A stretch of 40,012 nucleotides of DNA, taken from the NCBI GenBank assembly GCA_946535985.1, contig CAMNDY010000015.1:1-40012 (forward strand), written 5' to 3'. Positions 33,147 through 40,012 of this stretch are shown here, piece by piece. Origin of the DNA: an uncultured Treponema sp. (GTDB lineage: Bacteria; Spirochaetota; Spirochaetia; Treponematales; Treponemataceae). Positions within the stretch are counted from its first letter, which is position 1; every line of letters begins with the position of its first letter. Both the position numbers and the translations under genes were made by a program. The notes beneath the pieces are model-generated. The model was not told the DNA's origin. It did not search any database and saw only the letters and a list, made by a program, of their open reading frames with translations.

Positions 33147-35114
33147 ATGGTAACTCTTGATGTAGTTCGTGAAGAAATGCGAAAACGTCTCGAACGTGAT
33201 AAGGAGCTTCATTCTGTAGAAGTTCATGCAGATACAATTGACGAAGCACTTCAGGATGCTGCAGTTCAGCTGGATGCAAAAGTTTCTTCCCTCCAGTATG
33301 AAATTATGGAAAGGGGAAGCGACGGATTTTTGGGCATGGGAAAAAAGCCCTGGAAGCTCCGCATTTATCAGGACCCATCAACAATCAAAAAAGTTCGAAA
33401 ACTCGCTTCGGATGGACTTTTTGCAGAAGACGGTGCAGAAGAAGAAGAGATTATCAAAGACAGGGATGGTCTTTTTTACGTACATCATTTTTCATCAGAC
33501 ATCATGCTCAAGGTTATTCCTCCTGTTGGAAAAGGAGCACCTGTCGAATTCAAAGATGTCATGCAGGAAATCAACCGTCCTGATACTCTCGAAGTTGACG
33601 AATCTCTTGTTAAGAAATTTGTTAAACAGGGAACAGATAATGAATATTGCATAGTTGGTGCCTATAAGCATGTTCCTGCCGGAGACGTTCTTATTTCTGT
33701 AGAATGTACAAAGGACGAAATGAAGGCTTCTATTATTGTAACCCAGCCTGCTTTGAGTGGTGCCGAAGCTTCTCCAGATTCTATCAAGCGTGCTCTTAGT
33801 GCCCAGGGCGTTATTGAGCAGTGTTACGATGAAGCAAAAATTAACGAGTTTGTAGATAATCCTGTTTATAACATTCCTTTCGAAGTTGCAAGTGCAATTC
33901 TTCCTGTTGACGGAAAAGACGCATACCTCCTTTACAATTTTGAAACAGATCCTAAACGTCTTAAAGCAAAAGTTTCAGAAACAGGACAAATCAACTACAA
34001 GGAACTCAACCAGATTCAGAACGTTATTGCAGAACAGCCTCTTGCTACAAAAATGCAGCCGGAAAGAGGTAGGGGTGGTAAAACAATTTTTGGACGTTAC
34101 CTGGAAGCCAAAAACGGAAAAGATATTCAGGTTCAGCTTGGAGCAAACGTACACTTTGACCGCGACGGCGTAACAATTAAAGCCTCTATTGACGGCGAAG
34201 TTATGCTTGTAAACGGAAAGATTACTGTAGAGCCAATCAAAGTTCTTGATGCAGTTAATGTTAAAACTGGTGATATTAAATTCGTTGGAACAGTTGTTAT
34301 TAAAGGTTCTGTTGAAGAAGGCTACAAGGTTGAAGCTACAAATATTGAAGTTAACGGAATCGTCGATAAATCAATACTTGAAGCAACCGGAAACATTATT
34401 GTCCGTCAGGGTGTATTTGGAAAGGGCGAAGGATTTATCAGGGCTGGAAAATCTTTGTGGGCTAAGTTCATAAATGATACAACTGTAGAAGTAGAAGAAA
34501 ACGTTATTGTTTCGGATTCAATTGTAAACTCAAATATTACTGCCATGAAGAATATTGTTCTTCGTGGTAAAAAGGCACAGATTATCGGTGGACATCTTTT
34601 GGCAACAGAGGAAATTTGTGCCCGCAAGGTTGGTTCTCCTGGTGGTGGTACAGAAACAATTCTTGAAGTTGGTATTGACCCAAGAGCTAAAAAGAGATTG
34701 CTTGAGCTGCAGAAAAACCAGACTGATTCTACCAGAGACTACGAAAACAACGAGCTTGATATTCAAAACCTTGAGCAGCAGAAAAAGCTTCGTAAAAAGC
34801 TCCCTCAGGAAAAGGAAGAAAAGCTTGCTGCCCTTAAGAATAAAAACAAGCAGATTGGCGAAGAGCTTCAGGAAATGACTAACGAGATTGACAAAATTCA
34901 GGCTCACTTGCGTGAACTTAAAGCTGTTGGAAAAGTTAAGGTTGAAGAAACAGTATATGCCGGTGTAAAGATTTATGTGCGTGATGTTCTTGACGAAGTT
35001 AAGATGGACACAAAACATGTAACATTCTACTACGACAAGAGTTTCAGCAAGCGTGGAGATTACGAGCCGCCTTCCTTAGTAGAGGAACAGCCTGATGGGT
35101 ATACAGCCGATTGA
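33147..35114 (+). CDS. fapA: FapA family protein (DUF342) with Jag-N domain
   Basis: The 655 residues start with a Jag-N-type module (about 5-60, VHADTIDEALQDAAVQL and GFLGMGKKPWKLRIY). Next is the FapA domain, including a beta-helix-like stretch (about 330-500; FVGTVVIKGSVEEGYKVEAT, GNIIVRQGVFGKGEG) that resembles the polar-localisation folds of FapA and bactofilins. A coiled coil (about 510-590, LELQKNQTDSTRDYENNELD) and a short C-terminal domain follow. FapA in Vibrio helps polar flagellar assembly; a similar placement role with FlhF/FlhG is inferred. The last 20 bases overlap the next gene. Confidence 0.88.
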   Translation: MVTLDVVREEMRKRLERDKELHSVEVHADTIDEALQDAAVQLDAKVSSLQYEIMERGSDGFLGMGKKPWKLRIYQDPSTIKKVRKLASDGLFAEDGAEEEEIIKDRDGLFYVHHFSSDIMLKVIPPVGKGAPVEFKDVMQEINRPDTLEVDESLVKKFVKQGTDNEYCIVGAYKHVPAGDVLISVECTKDEMKASIIVTQPALSGAEASPDSIKRALSAQGVIEQCYDEAKINEFVDNPVYNIPFEVASAILPVDGKDAYLLYNFETDPKRLKAKVSETGQINYKELNQIQNVIAEQPLATKMQPERGRGGKTIFGRYLEAKNGKDIQVQLGANVHFDRDGVTIKASIDGEVMLVNGKITVEPIKVLDAVNVKTGDIKFVGTVVIKGSVEEGYKVEATNIEVNGIVDKSILEATGNIIVRQGVFGKGEGFIRAGKSLWAKFINDTTVEVEENVIVSDSIVNSNITAMKNIVLRGKKAQIIGGHLLATEEICARKVGSPGGGTETILEVGIDPRAKKRLLELQKNQTDSTRDYENNELDIQNLEQQKKLRKKLPQEKEEKLAALKNKNKQIGEELQEMTNEIDKIQAHLRELKAVGKVKVEETVYAGVKIYVRDVLDEVKMDTKHVTFYYDKSFSKRGDYEPPSLVEEQPDGYTAD

Positions 35115-35433
35115 TTTACAGAATATGTATTCGCAGATGAACAATATTGCGCGTAGTGTCGGTGGTCAGCAGCAGCAGGCCCAGGTTGCGCAATCGGTTC
35201 AGCAGCAGAATCAAATTCAAAAAGATATTGAACAGTCGCAGAGAGTTCAGGAAACAAAAAACGACAAAGCAAATACAAACAATGTTAATCCGGAAGGACA
35301 CAAGGGTGGCGCTGGAACATATCAGAATCCTAAAAAAAAGCAGAATGGTCAGAAAGAAAAAAAATCTGCTTTTGGAGTTTATGGAGATGTTAAATCTGGA
35401 TATGTAGGCACCATCGTTGATATAACAAGATAA
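35095..35433 (+). CDS. Small Gln-rich protein of the flagellar operon
   Basis: The 112-residue hydrophilic protein has a Gln-rich first half (VGGQQQQAQVAQSVQQQNQI), a basic Lys/Asn middle and a conserved-looking end (SAFGVYGDVKSGYVGTIVDI). It has no signal peptide or membrane helix. I do not recognise the family. Its overlap with fapA by 20 bases and its place in the operon suggest it works with FapA. GAGGA about 10 bases upstream supports ATG 35095. Confidence 0.65.
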   Translation: MGIQPIDLQNMYSQMNNIARSVGGQQQQAQVAQSVQQQNQIQKDIEQSQRVQETKNDKANTNNVNPEGHKGGAGTYQNPKKKQNGQKEKKSAFGVYGDVKSGYVGTIVDITR

Positions 35434-35459
35434 GTTTGTATAAGGAAAGTGAATCATAA

Positions 35460-36125
35460 ATGATTTTTTTTGCAATTTCGATATTGATTATAAATTTTAT
35501 ATTGTGGGCTGTATTTTTAATTCGTTTTAAAAAATTATTTTCAACAGACCAGATAATTGAAAAAACAGAACAGCAGGTAAATCATTTTATAAAAGAAATT
35601 GATAAGGCAGCAGACCGGGATACTTTTCTTGCTAAAGAAACTTCAAAGCGACTTCAGAATATGCTTGATGATGCAGACAGAAAAATGGAACTTTTTCAGG
35701 AAGCAACAAATCGTCTGCGTGATATGATTGCCGAAGCAGACAGAATAAATAAAGGTCAAAAATATACTTTTAAAGCTGTTCCCGATCCGGATTCTGCATA
35801 TGAAATAAGCATTAAAAATACAAAGCCGGAGCAGGGGAATCTTTTTGAAAATACAGATAACTATTCTACTTACTCAAAAATAAAATCAATTCAGAAGAAT
35901 GAAACTGTTGTAACTCAGGATGGAGCTGCTTACCGCGAAATCCCATTAATAATTACAAAAGTCCTTGATGATCAGCCGCATAAACTTACAGAAGAAGAAA
36001 AAAAGAAAAAGCTTCCTGAGCTTGTAAGAAAAATGTTTAAGGATGGTGCATCGACCGAAGAAATTGCTGCAAATTTAAACTGTTCAATTACCGAAGTTCA
36101 GTTTATAATAGATATGTGTGTTTAA
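35460..36125 (+). CDS. Membrane-anchored coiled-coil protein with C-terminal helix-turn-helix (SwrB-like layout)
   Basis: The 221 residues have an N-terminal membrane anchor (2-22, FFAISILIINFILWAVFLI), a coiled coil (about 30-100, EKTEQQVNHFIKEIDKAADR), a linker and a C-terminal helix-turn-helix (LVRKMFKDGASTEEIAANLN). The same layout and position after sigma-28 is seen in Bacillus SwrB, which activates flagellar type III export, and in DUF6115 proteins. This match is by architecture and position, not by sequence comparison. It is the last gene of the flagellar operon; the 69-bp repeat array begins right after its stop. Confidence 0.65.
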   Translation: MIFFAISILIINFILWAVFLIRFKKLFSTDQIIEKTEQQVNHFIKEIDKAADRDTFLAKETSKRLQNMLDDADRKMELFQEATNRLRDMIAEADRINKGQKYTFKAVPDPDSAYEISIKNTKPEQGNLFENTDNYSTYSKIKSIQKNETVVTQDGAAYREIPLIITKVLDDQPHKLTEEEKKKKLPELVRKMFKDGASTEEIAANLNCSITEVQFIIDMCV

Positions 36126-36332
36126 TGTGTAAGGCCGCTGGCGGCCGTTGTTAAATAGCAAACCGTTAAAAAAATTGCGAAAGCAATTTTTAGGTGTGTA
36201 AGCCCGCTGGCGGGCGGTGTTAAATAGCAAACCGTTAAAAAAATTGCGAAAGCAATTTTTAGGTGTGTAAGGCCGCTGGCGGCCGTTGTTTAATAGCAAA
36301 CCGTTAAAAAAATTGCGAAAGCAATTTTTAGG
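36126..36332. repeat. Three tandem 69-bp units, each with two hairpins
   Basis: Units are 36126-36194, 36195-36263 and 36264-36332, nearly identical and starting right after the previous stop codon. Each has a GC hairpin (GGCCGC-TG-GCGGCC in units 1 and 3, at 36133-36146 and 36271-36284; GCCCGC-TG-GCGGGC in unit 2 at 36202-36215) and an AT hairpin with a GAAA loop. The second base pair is G-C in units 1 and 3 and C-G in unit 2, a compensatory change. No reading frame of interest runs through the array, although a minus-strand frame reflects the repeats. Confidence 0.95.
36168..36192 (+). terminator. Terminator-like hairpin closing repeat unit 1 of the array
   Basis: AAAAATTGC, a GAAA tetraloop and GCAATTTTT form a nine-pair stem with a T-run in its 3' arm. 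Identical copies lie at 36237-36260 and 36306-36329 in units 2 and 3. As an intrinsic terminator the stem is AT-rich and the T-tract partly paired, so efficiency may be modest, which could be why there are three. It can also fold on the minus strand. Confidence 0.5.
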
Positions 36333-36361
36333 TTTACCATATAGAAAAAAAAGGAGTTCTT

Positions 36362-37423
36362 ATGGAAATTAAAAAACAAAAATGGGGAATTTTATCGGAC
36401 GGAACTAAAGTTCATCTTTATACAGTTTCAAACGGCAATATGTCTTTTTCTTGTACAGATTACGGATGTACAATTACAAGTATTGTATTAAAGGGCAGCG
36501 ACGGCAAAAAAACAGATGTCCTTTTAGGCTATTCTACCTTTGACGGCTTTGTTAATGGCAATCTTTTCTTTGGTGCCCTGGTAGGCCGCTTTGCAAACAG
36601 AATTGGAAAAGCTTCTTTTACAATTGGAAAGACAGAATATAAATTAGACAAAAACGATGGTCCAAATACTTTACACGGCGGCTACAAAGGCTGGCATAAA
36701 GAAATGTGGAAAGCAAAGACAATCAAAGAAAAAAATAAATACGGAATTATTTTTACCAGAACCTCTCCTGATGGAGAACAGGGCTTCCCTGGAAACTGCG
36801 AGGTTTCTGTAAGTTATCTTCTGGATGATAATAATAATCTTACCTGTTATTACACAGCAAGAACAGACAGGGCAACTCCTATTAACATTACAAATCATGC
36901 ATATTTTAATCTTGCAGGCGGCGGAAATATTGGAAATCACCTCATGCAGATGAATTCTACCAAACGCCTTGAAGTAAATTCAAAATTAATTCCAACCGGA
37001 AAAATCCTTGACGTAAAAGGAACTCCTTTTGATTTTACAAAAGAAAAGAAAATCGGAAAGGATATAGAAAAAGTAGCTCCTGGTTATGACCACTGCTATG
37101 TTACCGAAATGTTCAATCCTGCAGATAAACAATGTGGTCTTCCTCTTGATGACACAGACTTAGTTGAATTCTGTACAGTTCGAGAACCTTCTACAGGTAT
37201 TTCAATGTCTGTATTTACAAATATGGAAGGCTGTCAGTTCTACACAGGAAACTTTGTAAAAGGATTAGGCAAAAACGGACAGTTATACAAGGCACACGAT
37301 GCTTTCTGTCTGGAAACCCAGTGCTTCCCGGATACACCAAACAAGGAAGAATGGCCAACCTGTATTTTACAGCCAGGTCAGGAAATGAAGGCAAAGACGA
37401 TTTATTCTTTTGAAATAGACTAA
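36362..37423 (+). CDS. galM: Aldose 1-epimerase (galactose mutarotase)
   Basis: GalM interconverts alpha- and beta-anomers of galactose and glucose in the cytoplasm. The 353 residues are full length with family motifs FFGALVGRFANRIGKASFTI, DGPNTLHGG (first His), NITNHAYFNLAGG with the catalytic His, YDHCYV and the catalytic Glu in CLETQCFPDTPNKEEWP. A strong GGAG ribosome site (about 36352) precedes ATG 36362. It stands alone between the 69-bp array and a palindromic element. No galactose-utilisation genes are adjacent. Confidence 0.95.
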   Translation: MEIKKQKWGILSDGTKVHLYTVSNGNMSFSCTDYGCTITSIVLKGSDGKKTDVLLGYSTFDGFVNGNLFFGALVGRFANRIGKASFTIGKTEYKLDKNDGPNTLHGGYKGWHKEMWKAKTIKEKNKYGIIFTRTSPDGEQGFPGNCEVSVSYLLDDNNNLTCYYTARTDRATPINITNHAYFNLAGGGNIGNHLMQMNSTKRLEVNSKLIPTGKILDVKGTPFDFTKEKKIGKDIEKVAPGYDHCYVTEMFNPADKQCGLPLDDTDLVEFCTVREPSTGISMSVFTNMEGCQFYTGNFVKGLGKNGQLYKAHDAFCLETQCFPDTPNKEEWPTCILQPGQEMKAKTIYSFEID

Positions 37424-37430
37424 ATCATAT

Positions 37431-37579
37431 AAAAAAATCTTTGTCGGCGGGCCCCAGCGACGGAAAAAAAAGCAAGGTATCCCCCGGCATCCGTGCTACA
37501 GCCGGCATAAATGCGGCTGTCCCACTGCCGGCCCCCCCTTACTATCTTTTTCCTGCGTCCCACTCGTCAAAGATTTTTT
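37431..37579. repeat. 149-base multibranched palindromic element after galM
   Basis: Outer stem AAAAAATCTTTG (37432-37443) pairs with CAAAGATTTTTT (37568-37579). Inside, GACGG-AAAAA (about 37459-37468) pairs imperfectly with TTTTTCC-TG-CGTC (about 37547-37559). CCGGCA (37484-37489) pairs with TGCCGG (37526-37531) and encloses hairpin ACAGCC/GGCTGT (37498-37503 with 37515-37520). Size and layout resemble the 14384-14533 element but the sequence does not. It may also end galM transcription. The remaining 130 bases before the ATPase operon hold its promoter. Confidence 0.8.
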
Positions 37580-37640
37580 AATCTGTTCAAAAAGTTTCAA
37601 AATAATAAAGTAACATTCAATAAAAGTAAATAATTTTTCA

Positions 37641-37669
37641 TTGTAAATTCTCTAATTTCGGAGTAAAAT
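37641..37669 (+). promoter_or_regulatory. Putative promoter of the V-ATPase operon with overlapping inverted repeat
   Basis: TTGTAA (37641-37646), 17 bases, then TAAAAT (37664-37669). An inverted repeat GAGTAA (37661-37666) / TTACTC (37676-37681) with a 9-base spacer covers the -10 and start region and could bind a repressor. A GAGG ribosome site (about 37699-37702) precedes ATG 37710. Confidence 0.5.
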
Positions 37670-37709
37670 ATTGTATTACTCTAAGGATACAATTATGTGA
37701 GGTATTGTA

Positions 37710-38330
37710 ATGGATGTACAATTACAGGAACTGATTGATAAAATCAAGAAGGATGGCGTTACTGCTGCAGAAAAAGAGGCAGCAAAAATAATTGCCGATG
37801 CAGACAAAAAAGCAGCAACAATTATTAAAAACGCCGAAGAAGAGGCTGAGCAGATTAAAAAAGATGCAAAAGCCGAAACAGAACGAATGCAGAAGGCAAG
37901 CGACGAAGCAATTGTTCAAGCAGGACGCAACATGCTCATTTCTTTCAAGGATTCACTTGTTGCAGAATTGGACGGACTTATCCAGGCAGAAACAACAAAG
38001 GCTGTATCTAAAGATATCCTTGCTAAGCTTGTGCCGGAAACAGTAAAGATCTGGGCAAAAAACTCAGATGCTTCAGAACTTTCTGTTTTGTTAAGTGAAA
38101 AAGATTTAAAGGCTTTGGAGGGTTCTCTTACTTCTCAGCTCAAGGCCGAAATTAAAAAAGGATTGGAAATTAAGCCTGACAAGACTCTTACTGCCGGATT
38201 CAGAATCGGTGTTAAGAATGGTGCGGCTTTCTATGATTATTCTGCAGAAGCACTTTCAGATATGTTTGCTGCATATCTAAATCCAAAAGTTGCTGGTCTT
38301 ATGAAGATTGCTGCAAAGGACGCAGAATAG
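37710..38330 (+). CDS. atpE: V-type ATP synthase subunit E
   Basis: Subunit E forms the peripheral stalk (with G) linking V1 to Vo. The 206 residues have an N-terminal Ala/Glu/Lys coiled coil (about 10-75, KIIADADKKAATIIKNAEEE) and a C-terminal globular domain (LTAGFRIGVKNGAAFYDYSA). This is the first gene of the operon. The stop overlaps the GTG of the DUF2764 gene by one base (TAGTG). Its direction of work, ATP-driven ion pumping or synthesis, and its ion cannot be read from this subunit. Confidence 0.9.
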   Translation: MDVQLQELIDKIKKDGVTAAEKEAAKIIADADKKAATIIKNAEEEAEQIKKDAKAETERMQKASDEAIVQAGRNMLISFKDSLVAELDGLIQAETTKAVSKDILAKLVPETVKIWAKNSDASELSVLLSEKDLKALEGSLTSQLKAEIKKGLEIKPDKTLTAGFRIGVKNGAAFYDYSAEALSDMFAAYLNPKVAGLMKIAAKDAE

Positions 38331-38872
38331 TGGCATATTATTATCTGGTTTCACAGTTACCAAACATCTCTGCCGGCGAAAGCAAGTCAAACCTTCCCTT
38401 GAATACTCTTCAATTCCGTGAGGTTGCTTCGCGCTTTATTTCGCCAAAAGAAAAAGCTGTTTTGGAAGGACTTTCGCTTGTTCCTCCAAAAGAACTTAAT
38501 AAAACTGGTTCAGCTTTTCTTGATGTATGGTACGAAAAAGAAAGAAACCTGCGATGTGCACTTGCACAGATTCGTGCTCAGAAAATGAAAAAGGATAGTG
38601 TGCCGCTTCCTCCAGGCTGTACAGCAGATATTATTTCTGCAGCCCGTACCGCTGTTGGAATGGATAGTCCTTTAAGTGCCGAGCAGTTTCTTTATGACTA
38701 CAGGTTACGCCTGCTTGATGATTTGCGTCCATTAGACGCATTCTCTATTGATGCGGTGTACGCCTACGGCATCAGACTTATGCTTGTTGAACGCATGCGC
38801 AAGTTTGAAGTTGAAAATGGAAAGACATCTTATCATAAGATTTACGATACGATTCTAGATGGAGATAAATAA
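38330..38872 (+). CDS. DUF2764 family protein of the V-ATPase operon
   Basis: The 180 residues begin AYYYLVSQLPNISAGESKSN and include FLDVWYEKERNLRCALAQIR, the pattern of DUF2764 proteins found between the E and A subunit genes in V-ATPase operons of spirochaetes, chlamydiae and Bacteroidetes. The helical, Arg-rich look recalls subunit C (d), which connects rotor and ring, and it may replace it; this is inference from position and length. The start is GTG 38330, overlapping the atpE stop, and its own stop overlaps the atpA ATG by one base. Confidence 0.8.
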   Translation: MAYYYLVSQLPNISAGESKSNLPLNTLQFREVASRFISPKEKAVLEGLSLVPPKELNKTGSAFLDVWYEKERNLRCALAQIRAQKMKKDSVPLPPGCTADIISAARTAVGMDSPLSAEQFLYDYRLRLLDDLRPLDAFSIDAVYAYGIRLMLVERMRKFEVENGKTSYHKIYDTILDGDK

Positions 38873-40012
38873 TGACTGATACAAAAGCTAAAGTAGTCGG
38901 CATTAACGGAAACATGGTCACAATAGAATTCCAAGGCTCTGTTTCTATGAACGAAGTAGGCTACGTAAATGTTGACGGAAAGAAGCTCCGTGGTGAAGTT
39001 ATCCGTATTCGTGGTAACAAAGCTCAGATGCAGATTTTCGAAATGACACAGGGAATCAAAGCCGGAGATAAGGTTGACTTAGTTGGAGACCTTCTTTGTG
39101 CAGAATTGGGACCTGGTCTTTTGGGACAGACCTTTGATGGTTTGCAGAATCCGCTTCCACTTGTTGCAGAAAAAGCCGGCTTCTTCCTTGAACGTGGTGT
39201 TTATGTTGATTCACTTCCACGTGACAAAAAATGGGAATGGACTCCTTGCGTAAAAGAAGGAGACAAGGTTCTTAGAGGTGATCCAATCGGATCTGTTCCT
39301 GAAGGACCTTTTACACATAAAATTCTTGTTCCATTTGATTTACTTGGAATGTACACTGTAAAGAAAGTTACTAAACCTGGCGAGTACACAATTGAAGATG
39401 TAGTTGCTGTAGTAACTGACGAAAAGGGAAAAGACCACAAACTTAAGATGGCATTCAAATGGCCTGTAAAACGTGCCGTAGACTGCTATGCAGAGCGTCT
39501 TGCTCCAAGTGAACCAATGGTAACTCAGGTTCGTCTTATCGATACTTTCTATCCTGTTTCTAAGGGTGGTACATATTGTATTCCTGGACCTTTCGGTGCC
39601 GGTAAAACAGTTCTTCAGCATACAACAAGCCGTAACGCCGACGTTGATATCGTAATCATCGCTGCCTGTGGTGAACGTGCCGGTGAAGTTGTAGAAACAA
39701 TTAAAGAGTTCCCTGAACTTAAAGACCCACGTACAGGCCGTTCTTTGATGGAAAGAACAATCATCATTTGTAACACATCTTCTATGCCGGTTGCTTCCCG
39801 TGAAGCTTCGGTTTATACATCTGTTACACTTGCTGAATATTACCGTCAGATGGGCTTGCACGTATTACTGCTTGCAGACTCTACATCACGCTGGGCACAG
39901 GCTTTGCGAGAAATGTCTGGTCGTCTTGAAGAGATTCCTGGAGAAGAAGCATTCCCGGCTTACCTTGAATCTTACATTGCAGCCTTCTACGAGCGCGCTG
40001 GTATTGTACGCC
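38872..40012 (+). CDS. atpA: V-type ATP synthase catalytic subunit A, 5' part (3' end outside window)
   Basis: This is the catalytic A subunit of V1. The first 380 codons are present: the N-terminal beta-barrel (TKAKVVGINGNMVTIEFQG), the A-specific insertion ('bulge', FDGLQNPLPLVAEKAGFFLE to about 190), Walker A GPFGAGKT (239-246), CGERAGEVVETIKEFPEL and LLLADSTSRWAQALREMSGR around the Walker B strand, then EEIPGEEAFPAYLESYIAAF. The C-terminal domain is cut off by the window end. ATG 38872 overlaps the preceding stop. Confidence 0.96.
   Translation, partial: MTDTKAKVVGINGNMVTIEFQGSVSMNEVGYVNVDGKKLRGEVIRIRGNKAQMQIFEMTQGIKAGDKVDLVGDLLCAELGPGLLGQTFDGLQNPLPLVAEKAGFFLERGVYVDSLPRDKKWEWTPCVKEGDKVLRGDPIGSVPEGPFTHKILVPFDLLGMYTVKKVTKPGEYTIEDVVAVVTDEKGKDHKLKMAFKWPVKRAVDCYAERLAPSEPMVTQVRLIDTFYPVSKGGTYCIPGPFGAGKTVLQHTTSRNADVDIVIIAACGERAGEVVETIKEFPELKDPRTGRSLMERTIIICNTSSMPVASREASVYTSVTLAEYYRQMGLHVLLLADSTSRWAQALREMSGRLEEIPGEEAFPAYLESYIAAFYERAGIVR

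Noticed and set aside
36084..36299. 71-codon minus-strand frame with repeated sequence
   Set aside because: It arises because 69 is divisible by three, so the tandem array reads through in frame. No ribosome site or start context.
36126..36332. CRISPR array
   Set aside because: The three units are identical over their whole 69 bp apart from a few bases, so there are no unique spacers, and no cas genes are near.

Overview
The window is a low-GC chromosomal segment of a spirochaete, most likely a Treponema (gut, rumen or oral type). Three things point there: the flbD-motA-motB-fliL-fliM-fliY-fliO-fliP-fliQ-fliR-flhB-flhA-flhF-flhG-(membrane protein)-fliA-fapA order, a V-type ATPase operon that starts subunit E - DUF2764 protein - subunit A, and a eukaryote-type (type 2) isoleucyl-tRNA synthetase. 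Both ends cut genes: ileS lacks its 5' part and atpA its 3' part.

Layout. (1) 1-4179, plus strand: 3' part of ileS, a lipoprotein, a long uracil phosphoribosyltransferase and a TPR lipoprotein, closely packed and partly overlapping. (2) 4192-12116, minus strand: a tightly coupled five-gene operon running from a 915-residue acidic protein through an unknown protein and two DUF115 (MptE/Maf-like) proteins to a membrane protein with a degenerate GGDEF domain. (3) 12406-17863: a DivIC/FtsB-like protein, an exported protein and smpB (minus), lepB-hemW (plus), then the kinase of a two-component system. (4) 17876-18589: the OmpR-type response regulator of that kinase. (5) 18905-36125, plus strand: the flagellar operon, covering stator, C-ring switch, type III export gate, FlhF/FlhG number and placement control, sigma-28 and FapA, then two accessory genes of which the last looks SwrB-like. 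(6) 36362-37423: galM. (7) 37710 to the end: the start of the V-ATPase operon.

The least explained DNA lies between genes. All three divergent gene pairs (12116/12406, 14298/14636, 18589/18905) have a large imperfect palindrome between them, while the three convergent junctions, where terminators would be expected, have only 12-28 bases and no palindrome. Two of the palindromes are copies of one hairpin element of about 87 bases. The third is a roughly 150-base multibranched palindrome, and one of nearly the same size but different sequence follows galM. Between the flagellar operon and galM sits an exact array of three 69-bp units, each with a GC hairpin (one base pair is changed in a compensatory way in unit 2) and a GAAA-capped terminator-like hairpin.

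All function calls rest on motif and family recognition by eye; no database search was run. Promoters were matched by eye to the sigma-70 consensus.
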